Source of the DNA: DATDYW01 sp036516995
GTDB taxonomy: Bacteria; Patescibacteriota; Minisyncoccia; Phycocordibacterales; JAACPR01
DNA: 7,967 bases
Reading direction: 5' to 3'
Assembly (NCBI GenBank): GCA_036516995.1
Contig: DATDYW010000014.1
Span: forward strand, 1-7,967
Shown in pieces: positions 1 through 4,919 of the stretch. Made by a program: the position numbers and the translations under genes. Each line of letters begins with the position of its first letter. Position 1 is the first letter of the stretch. Below the pieces are notes generated by a model. That model was not told the origin of the DNA and did not search any database. It saw nothing but the letters and a program-made list of their open reading frames with translations.

Positions 1-7
1 CGCGGTG

Positions 8-13
8 TACAAT
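8..13 (+). promoter_or_regulatory. -10 hexamer of yidC, probable leaderless start
   Basis: TACAAT matches TATAAT at five of six positions and ends 7 nt before the yidC ATG at 21. Transcription would therefore begin at or next to the A of the start codon. The -35 region lies outside the window. The same geometry precedes three minus-strand genes here, which makes chance less likely. Confidence 0.5.
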
Positions 14-20
14 CGTTGAG

Positions 21-764
21 ATGTTTGGCGCAGCCTACGACGCGGTCATCCACGAGCCGCTGCGGAACGCGATCGTCTTCCTCATCGACGTTGCGCCCGG
101 CGCGAGCCTCGGCTTGGCGATTATTGCGCTGACGATCGTCGTTAGGCTCGTGCTCTTTCCCCTCTCGAAGCGGGCAATCCTCTCGCAGATACGGATGAAG
201 GAGATTGAGCCGGAGATTGCGGCCCTGAAGGTGCGGCTGAAGGACAACCCGCAGCAGCTGGCGCTCGAGACAATGAAGCTGTACCGCGAGCGTGGCGTGA
301 AGCCCTTCGCCAGCATCGGGATGCTGCTCATTCAGCTGCCAATCCTGATTGGCCTCTACACCGTCTTCCGCGAGTCGTTCGACTCAATCGATCCAGCCAC
401 GCTCTACTCCTTCGTCTCGGTTCCGGCGGCGGTCGACTCCATGTTCCTCGGCGTCGACCTGCGCGTCGCCGGCGGCGCCGGCCTCGTCTTCGCCGTGGTG
501 GCGGGGATTCTCCAGCACGTCGCCTCGCGGCTGACGCTGCGCTACCAGGCGGCGCCCACGGGCAAGCCCGGCGAGTCGTTCCAGGCCGACTTCGCCCGGA
601 GCATGCGCTTCCAGATGCTCTACATTTTTCCCGCGCTGCCGGTGCTGATTTCCATTCCGTTCGTTGCCGCCATTCCGCTGTACTGGGCCGTGGGCAACCT
701 CTTCACCGTTCTTCAAGAGCTTTACCTCGCGAAGCATCGTAAGGCGGCAGTTCGGGCGAATTAA
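21..764 (+). CDS. yidC: YidC/Oxa1 family membrane protein insertase (short form)
   Basis: This protein inserts and folds inner-membrane proteins, alone or with SecYEG. Its 247 residues fit the short Oxa1/YidC2 form, which lacks the large periplasmic domain of proteobacterial YidC. The first core helix (about 29-49) carries Arg42 in VVRLVLFPLS, matching the groove arginine of the family. A charged cytoplasmic hairpin follows (about 50-92, RMKEIEPEIAALK), then helices near 97-117, 150-168 and 197-233, ending in the family-like YWAVGNLFTVLQE segment (221-233). The ATG at 21 has no Shine-Dalgarno sequence but lies 7 nt after a -10 hexamer. The stop codon TAA (762-764) falls inside the edge of the repeat that forms the downstream hairpin. 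The gene converges on the propeller gene 84 nt away. Family assignment is firm. CPR genomes often have yidC beside rpmH and rnpA, but those would lie upstream and cannot be seen. Confidence 0.93.
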   Translation: MFGAAYDAVIHEPLRNAIVFLIDVAPGASLGLAIIALTIVVRLVLFPLSKRAILSQIRMKEIEPEIAALKVRLKDNPQQLALETMKLYRERGVKPFASIGMLLIQLPILIGLYTVFRESFDSIDPATLYSFVSVPAAVDSMFLGVDLRVAGGAGLVFAVVAGILQHVASRLTLRYQAAPTGKPGESFQADFARSMRFQMLYIFPALPVLISIPFVAAIPLYWAVGNLFTVLQELYLAKHRKAAVRAN

Positions 765-834
765 GAATGAAGAATGAAGAATTAGAAATTTTCAAAAACA
801 TCCCCCTTTGTTCTAAATTCTTCATTCTTCATTC
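758..834. repeat. Heptad-repeat palindrome 1, hairpin between convergent genes
   Basis: The left arm (765-787) is built of GAATGAA heptads and ends in GAATTAGAA. The right arm (811-834) is its reverse complement except for one extra base, giving a stem of about 23 bp with a single bulge and a 23-nt loop. A further unit, GAATTAA (758-764), has no partner on the right and contains the yidC stop codon. Lying between two converging genes, the hairpin could end transcription from both sides, but the stem is AT-rich and no clean U-tract follows, so terminator function is inference. It shares its core with the repeats at 2145-2219 and 7451-7566. Confidence 0.85.
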
Positions 835-848
835 GTCCCCACCCCAAT

Positions 849-2111
849 CTATCGCGCCCGCAGATCCAAACTCCAGAGTGTCAGGTCCTGCTTGTTAGCG
901 AACACAAGGAACTCGTCGTTGGGGGAAACCGTCAGCCTGTACGCATCGAACCGCTGCGGCTCCGTCGCCGAGTCGAACAGGAAATCGTAGCGTTCGGTGT
1001 CCACGTCGATGCGCCAGAGGTTGTCGGTGAAGGAAATTAGCCCCTGGTACCAGTTCGTTGGGTAGCCGCCACGGAAGAAGCGGTCGGGCGCGCCGCAGTA
1101 GACGGTCGCCTCGTCGACGCGGCTCCAGGCGCACTTGTCGGGGAGCCCCTTGAGCTCGAGCGGGCGATCCTCGCCGGTTGCCAGGTTCAGGGCGCGGAGG
1201 TCTAGGTCGCCGCCGCCGGAGGTTGAGTAGAGAATGCGGGTCCCTCGAGGGTTCACGAGCGCGACGAGCCCTGGCACCGCCTCGAGCACCTTCTCGCTCG
1301 CGCCGGTCGCCGGGTCAACCGAGAACAGGTAGCCGCCGACGCCCGGCGCCGGCTTGGTCGTGAGGCTGATTTGGCCGGTGGCCGGCCAGGACAGGTTCCA
1401 CTCGGACAGCGGACTGGTAAAAATTGAAACGCCCGACCCGACACCGTCGAACGGCGCCACGGACACCGCTCCGCCCCCGGACAGCTTCGCAAATTTTGTG
1501 CCGTCCGGGCTCGCCGCCACCTGGGCGATACCCGGCTCCAGGAACTCCGTTTCAAGTTTGGTGTCGCTGTAGACGAGGCCGTCGCTGGTTGTAGTGGTCA
1601 CCGCCTTCACCCGGCCCAGGGCGGTCTCGATAGTTTCGCCGTCTGGCCGGAGGTACCGCAGCAGAACCTTCTCCGCGTCGCCGGAGAAGACCGCCTCCTG
1701 CACGCTCGGAACCGTGGTGTTCGAGATGCGCGAGCGCGTCAGGTCGCGCTCGCCCGTCTCGAAGATATGGCCGGTGGCCCGCTCCACCCAGCGGAAGTAG
1801 ACGGCGCTGCCGCCGGCACCGCCCGCCGACGGGCGGCTGTAGGCGATCGCTCCGGCGGTTGGGGTCTCGGAGAGCTGGCGGAGCGTCGGGATTCGGGTGC
1901 CGGCGTCCACGTCCTCGCCCTCCGGCGTCACGAAACCTCTCGGCAAGCCGCCGCCGGAAATTGGGAAGAAGCTGAAGCCGCCGCCCGCGCCGCTCGGCAC
2001 GTTCCGGCTCTCTTCCTCGCCCTGCCCGAACAGCAGCCACCAGGCGCCGAGCGCGACGACGGCAACCGCGACCGAGCCGACGATGATCCAGTTCCTGCGG
2101 CGGGCGTTCAC
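849..2111 (-). CDS. Membrane-anchored beta-propeller-like protein, function unknown
   Basis: I do not recognise a named family. The 420-residue product has a basic N-terminus (RRR at 4-6), one membrane helix (about 8-28), a low-complexity Gly/Glu/Pro-rich linker (about 29-72) and a large all-beta exported region. Motifs in that region resemble WD40/TolB-like propeller blades: AASPDGTKFAKL (199-210), VNPRGTRILYST (286-297), LNLATGED (308-315) and LTVSPNDEFLVFANKQD (393-409). NWYQGLISFTDNLWRIDVDT (353-372) also has blade-like character. Cys327 and Cys339 could form a disulfide outside the cell membrane. The GTG start lies 6 nt after a TAGAAT hexamer and has no Shine-Dalgarno sequence. The gene follows the secretion-like operon on the same strand after 109 nt, so it may be an accessory surface or periplasmic part with its own promoter. 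The propeller fold is inferred from repeat character, not from a clear family signature. Confidence 0.75.
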   Translation of the reverse strand: MNARRRNWIIVGSVAVAVVALGAWWLLFGQGEEESRNVPSGAGGGFSFFPISGGGLPRGFVTPEGEDVDAGTRIPTLRQLSETPTAGAIAYSRPSAGGAGGSAVYFRWVERATGHIFETGERDLTRSRISNTTVPSVQEAVFSGDAEKVLLRYLRPDGETIETALGRVKAVTTTTSDGLVYSDTKLETEFLEPGIAQVAASPDGTKFAKLSGGGAVSVAPFDGVGSGVSIFTSPLSEWNLSWPATGQISLTTKPAPGVGGYLFSVDPATGASEKVLEAVPGLVALVNPRGTRILYSTSGGGDLDLRALNLATGEDRPLELKGLPDKCAWSRVDEATVYCGAPDRFFRGGYPTNWYQGLISFTDNLWRIDVDTERYDFLFDSATEPQRFDAYRLTVSPNDEFLVFANKQDLTLWSLDLRAR

Positions 2112-2117
2112 GTCGCT

Positions 2118-2123
2118 ATTCTA
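2118..2123 (-). promoter_or_regulatory. -10 hexamer of the propeller-like gene, probable leaderless start
   Basis: On the minus strand TAGAAT (five of six to consensus) ends 6 nt before the GTG at 2111, so the transcript would start at or very near the start codon. No convincing TTGACA-like -35 box is visible about 17 nt upstream. The heptad-repeat hairpin (2145-2219) lies directly upstream of this promoter. Confidence 0.5.
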
Positions 2124-2144
2124 GCGCAGACGGGCGTGGGGGGA

Positions 2145-2219
2145 CGAACGAAGAATGCAGAATGAAGGATTGAGGACGAACAGCCTATTTTAAATTCTTC
2201 ATTCTGCATTCTTAATTCG
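2145..2219. repeat. Heptad-repeat palindrome 2, hairpin after the pilin-like gene
   Basis: AAGAATGCAGAATGAAG (2151-2167) is perfectly complementary to 2197-2213. The stem extends inward by a G-U pair and three matches (to 2171/2193) and outward by two mismatches then four matches (to 2145/2219). On the minus strand it begins 1 nt after the pilin-like gene's stop (2221-2223) and starts with GCGAATTAAGAATG, the same word found at the end of yidC and, from CGAATT on, at 7451. Both arms carry GCA in the second heptad where repeat 1 has GAA in both arms, so the pairing is kept despite the change. It is placed to act as a 3' terminator or mRNA-stabilising hairpin (inference). Confidence 0.85.
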
Positions 2220-2220
2220 C

Positions 2221-3240
2221 CTAGTTCGGCACCCAGCGGACGTAGACGGTGTCGTCGGTCTGGGCGCCGAGGGCGGTGAGCGCGCCCTGGCTCGTGTCCC
2301 ACGAGCGTCCGGTGGCGACGTCCGGTCCCCAATCGAACACGCGATCGCCGCGAATCTGGATGCTCCGATTGTTCGCGGGGTTCACAATTTCAAAGCGACC
2401 GTTCGATACGCTGCCCAGCTGCGACGCGTCGTACCGGTACGCCAGGTAGTAGTTCGAGGAGTTGTAGTCGCGGTTCAAATCCGCGAACGTGCTGTATCCG
2501 TTGTGGGCGTTCGCTAGGCCCTCGGACATGTTGTCGTCTGTCCCGGCGAAGCTCCCAATTTTTCCGCTGGCGTAGAGGCTGCCGCCGCTGGAAACTGGCC
2601 GCATCAGCGTCTCGTAGCCGCTCGTGTTGGACCAGCCGAGCCGCTGCGCTTCGCTCGCCAGCGTCGGGTTGTAGCCGTTGCCCGAAACGAGACCCGGCAC
2701 GGCGCCGCTGGCTGGCGCTCCCGCACCGCCACCGGAACTCCCGCTGGTGCCGCTACCAGACGAAGCACCCGCGCCGCCGCTAGCGCTACTGGGAAGGTTG
2801 CTCTGGCCCCCAGCACCTTCCCCGACCCCCGCGGTCGCCGTGCCGCCGAGTCCGCCGCCGCCCCCCTCCAGGAACTCTGCCTTCTGGAACGAGGTGCTGA
2901 TGGTGGTGAGAATGGTCATCGAGCCGAGCGCGAGCAGGAGCCCCCAGACGGCGTTCCAAATTTTCTCTTTGCCGCTGCCGACCTTTATGACGCTCTCGCC
3001 CACAATTTGGATGGCGCCCCAAATAATCATTATGACGGCGAGGACGGCCACGGCGCCGACGCCGGCTAGGTAAATTTTGTTGAGCAGATCGCCGACGTCG
3101 ACAGCGGAGAAGAGGCCGGCGACCGGCCCGTTGGCCTTGTCGCCGCTGATCGGGACGAACGCGGCCAGCGCGATGACCGGCAGCGCCGCTGCAACCCCCG
3201 CCGAGAAACAAGCCAGTGCCGCCCTCGTTTGTTTGCTCAT
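2221..3240 (-). CDS. TrbC/VirB2-like pilin fused to RlpA-like double-psi beta-barrel domain
   Basis: This is a 339-residue composite protein. Residues 1-27 look like a signal peptide ending near IALAA. Residues 57-81 and 94-115 are two hydrophobic helices around a short basic loop (KVGSGKEKIWNAVWGLLLAL), the pattern of TrbC/VirB2 pilin-like proteins. Residues 125-183 are a Gly/Ser/Ala linker. The rest (about 220-338) resembles the RlpA double-psi barrel: FEIVNPANNRSIQI (283-296), then FDWGP (302-306) where RlpA has DRGP, then GRSWDTSQGALTALGA (311-326) matching GRxxDLSxxAAxxLG. Asp303 sits at the position of the conserved RlpA aspartate. The ATG at 3240 is preferred because upstream extension would overlap the preceding gene and break the signal peptide. 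It starts 4 nt after the previous stop, without a Shine-Dalgarno sequence, so translation may be coupled. The pilin part is fairly sure, the barrel likely, and enzyme activity unknown. Confidence 0.8.
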   Translation of the reverse strand: MSKQTRAALACFSAGVAAALPVIALAAFVPISGDKANGPVAGLFSAVDVGDLLNKIYLAGVGAVAVLAVIMIIWGAIQIVGESVIKVGSGKEKIWNAVWGLLLALGSMTILTTISTSFQKAEFLEGGGGGLGGTATAGVGEGAGGQSNLPSSASGGAGASSGSGTSGSSGGGAGAPASGAVPGLVSGNGYNPTLASEAQRLGWSNTSGYETLMRPVSSGGSLYASGKIGSFAGTDDNMSEGLANAHNGYSTFADLNRDYNSSNYYLAYRYDASQLGSVSNGRFEIVNPANNRSIQIRGDRVFDWGPDVATGRSWDTSQGALTALGAQTDDTVYVRWVPN

Positions 3241-3244
3241 GGTT

Positions 3245-4378
3245 TTAAATAGCTGTGCCGGGAACCGCCACCGCTTCCACCGGTCCGAGATCCACAGACG
3301 CCTCCGAGGCGGCGTACTGGGCGAAGTTTCCGGCGTGCTTGAGCGTCGTGGCCACCCTCGCCACCCCGCCGCCCTCCTTTCGAAACGTGGCGATTGGGCC
3401 GGCTTGCCCAGACGCCTCGCCGTTAACTCGCCAGCTGTACGAGAGCCTCGGGTCGGATGCCGCCGCCGCGTCGACGAAGTACGGCACCGCCGCGAGCGAG
3501 AACTCGGTGCCGGCGAGCTCGCTGGTCTGGTCGCTCCAGGAGCGCTCGAAGAGCGTGCCGAGGAGCGGGTCCTTCCGGTAGAGGAGCATCTGCGGCGAGG
3601 CGTAGTCGACCGAGAGGCGCGCCCTAGCCTTGGCCGACGAACGAACCGCCCCCACATCCACCTCGATGTCGATGCCGTTCACAACTAGGGCGCCGCGCAC
3701 CACGAACGACTGTCGGCCGTAGCCGGAGGCCGACTGCACCACCCGGCCGTTCTGCCGCCAGGTGTAGACGAGGGACTCCGGTGGCACCGCCGCGCCAGCA
3801 ACCACGAAGTTCGGCATCGCCACGAACTTGATGGCCGCGCTGTTCGTGAAGAGCGCCTTGCCGCGGTAGAGGGGCGGCGTGTACGTCAGCGCCTCGTAGA
3901 GAATATCCACGTCGGCCGGGGCGACGGTGAAGCTCCGCTCGATGGTGCCGCCGCCCTCTTTGATCGCCCGGAACACGACTGTCGTGGACTCTCCTGCCGC
4001 TGGCGCCACGAAGCTGAAGCTCACAATGCCCGTTCCCTCGGAAACGGTCACGCCGTCCTTTAGCCAGAGCGTGGCCGCCTTGTTGAGGTCGGTCGAGTAG
4101 CTGTCGATGCGAATCCGAACCGTATCGCCGGGGCTAGGCACGCTCGGGAGCATCGTCACCGAAACCTGCTCCTCGACGCCGAGCGGCAGGCTGCTCTGCC
4201 TGGGGGCCGGCGCCGGCTCGGCCGCCGGGGCGTAGTCGATGGTTTGCTCCCCGGGCAGCGTGTCGGAGGACTGCGCCTCGCCGTAGGAGCCGAAATCAAA
4301 CAGCGGGTTCGTGGCGGCAAGCGCGATTAGCGGCAAGGCCGCCAGTGAGGCTATCGCGGCTAGGGCGGCGGTTCGCAC
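3245..4378 (-). CDS. Exported protein with Ig-like repeats, candidate surface component
   Basis: I know of no defined function for this 377-residue protein. Residues 1-22 form a signal peptide (ALAAIASLAALPLIALAA). A Pro/Ala-rich spacer runs to about 65 and three beta-rich modules follow. Module one (about 70-152) includes SVPSPGDTVRIRIDSYS, typical of Ig-like or PKD-like folds. Modules two (about 158-257) and three (about 263-365) look like diverged copies: both begin with an LY-rich stretch (ILYEALTYTPPLYRG, LLYRKDPLLGTLFERS), pass through a FVAMPNFV/LAAVPYFV strand and reach YTWRQNG (205-211) or YSWRVNG (314-320). There is no C-terminal membrane helix or LPXTG signal, so the protein is probably secreted or periplasmic. 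It sits between a membrane protein and the pilin-like gene, suggesting an adhesin, fibre-associated or channel-lining role (inference). The GTG start lies 7 nt after a perfect TATAAT. Confidence 0.78.
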   Translation of the reverse strand: MRTAALAAIASLAALPLIALAATNPLFDFGSYGEAQSSDTLPGEQTIDYAPAAEPAPAPRQSSLPLGVEEQVSVTMLPSVPSPGDTVRIRIDSYSTDLNKAATLWLKDGVTVSEGTGIVSFSFVAPAAGESTTVVFRAIKEGGGTIERSFTVAPADVDILYEALTYTPPLYRGKALFTNSAAIKFVAMPNFVVAGAAVPPESLVYTWRQNGRVVQSASGYGRQSFVVRGALVVNGIDIEVDVGAVRSSAKARARLSVDYASPQMLLYRKDPLLGTLFERSWSDQTSELAGTEFSLAAVPYFVDAAAASDPRLSYSWRVNGEASGQAGPIATFRKEGGGVARVATTLKHAGNFAQYAASEASVDLGPVEAVAVPGTAI

Positions 4379-4385
4379 GCTGGCG

Positions 4386-4391
4386 ATTATA
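4386..4391 (-). promoter_or_regulatory. Perfect TATAAT inside the operon, before the Ig-like gene
   Basis: TATAAT on the minus strand ends 7 nt before the GTG at 4378. It lies in the 28-nt gap after the membrane-protein gene, and its -35 region would fall at the 3' end of that gene (about 4409-4414, GGGGCT, not canonical). The hexamer is flanked by a 5-bp inverted repeat (4380-4384 and 4396-4400). It probably gives the Ig-like and pilin-like genes a second, leaderless transcript separate from the ATPase genes. Confidence 0.6.
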
Positions 4392-4406
4392 CCGTGCCAG
4401 GCAGCG

Positions 4407-4913
4407 CTAGCCCCGCCTTGCTCGGATGACCGCGCTTTCCGCGGCCCCTCCCGCTAGCCGCTGGGGATTCGTTACCGCTGCACGCACGGTGTCGATGACC
4501 TCGTAGAATTCTTGGACAAACTTGTTCTGGTGCTTCCAGGCTAAAAACACAAACAGCACCTGCGGAAAAACAACACTGAGAACGGGAATGAACGACCCGA
4601 GGCAGAGAACCAAGAACCAGCGCACGAGGCGCTTCCTAATGAACCCAATCTTCCCCCACATGTAGGCGAAATTTGCCACCCAGAGAGGAATCGTAATCAG
4701 TATCACCTTGAGCACCCACCCAACGACACTTACATCTGAGAACATGAACAACATCTCGGCGATGTCGTAGCTGAGGTTTGCCAGGAAGAGGAACAGCGGG
4801 AACGGGTTGCTACCCGGCCCGCCCTCGAACGTGGCCTCGATTTCCTCGGGCGTGATGCCGATGCCCTCGTCCTCCAGGGCGTCCTGAATTTTCTGAATGT
4901 TCCGGCTCGCCAT
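4407..4913 (-). CDS. Unrecognised membrane protein in the VirB4 operon
   Basis: I do not recognise this 168-residue protein. Residues 1-30 are soluble and acidic, with a helix-like IQKIQDALEDEGIGITPEEI segment. Residues 37-58 are hydrophobic and aromatic (PFPLFLFLANLSYDIAEMLF) and may be a re-entrant or amphipathic helix. Two clear membrane segments follow at about 64-86 and 97-126, separated by a basic loop (KIGFIRKRLVR, 88-98), so that loop is probably cytoplasmic. The tail (127-168) ends in basic RARRG. The ATG starts 6 nt after the VirB4 stop, with no Shine-Dalgarno sequence, implying co-transcription and perhaps coupled translation. By position it could fill a VirB6- or VirB8-like scaffold role, but it has fewer helices than VirB6 and no visible VirB8 periplasmic domain, so this is only a guess from context. 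Confidence 0.75.
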   Translation of the reverse strand: MASRNIQKIQDALEDEGIGITPEEIEATFEGGPGSNPFPLFLFLANLSYDIAEMLFMFSDVSVVGWVLKVILITIPLWVANFAYMWGKIGFIRKRLVRWFLVLCLGSFIPVLSVVFPQVLFVFLAWKHQNKFVQEFYEVIDTVRAAVTNPQRLAGGAAESAVIRARRG

Positions 4914-4919
4914 AGCGAA

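Noticed and set aside
2595..2870. Glycine/serine-rich stretch as a sign of a frameshift or non-coding DNA
   Set aside because: The frame stays open without interruption and family-like sequence lies on both sides, so it is a low-complexity linker.
3246..3251. TATTTA as a separate -10 box for the pilin-like gene
   Set aside because: It overlaps the stop codon of the preceding gene, matches TATAAT poorly and lies only 5 nt before the ATG. Coupling to the upstream gene is simpler.
3241..3657. Upstream extension of the pilin-like reading frame by 139 residues
   Set aside because: It overlaps the well-supported Ig-like gene in another frame, is Arg/Ser/Pro-rich as shadow frames in GC-rich DNA are, and would bury the signal peptide. 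The ATG at 3240 is the sensible start.
3077..3688. Plus-strand open frame of 203 codons
   Set aside because: It is antisense to the pilin-like and Ig-like genes, which have clear family or signal features. Its composition is Arg/Ala-rich with no recognisable domain.
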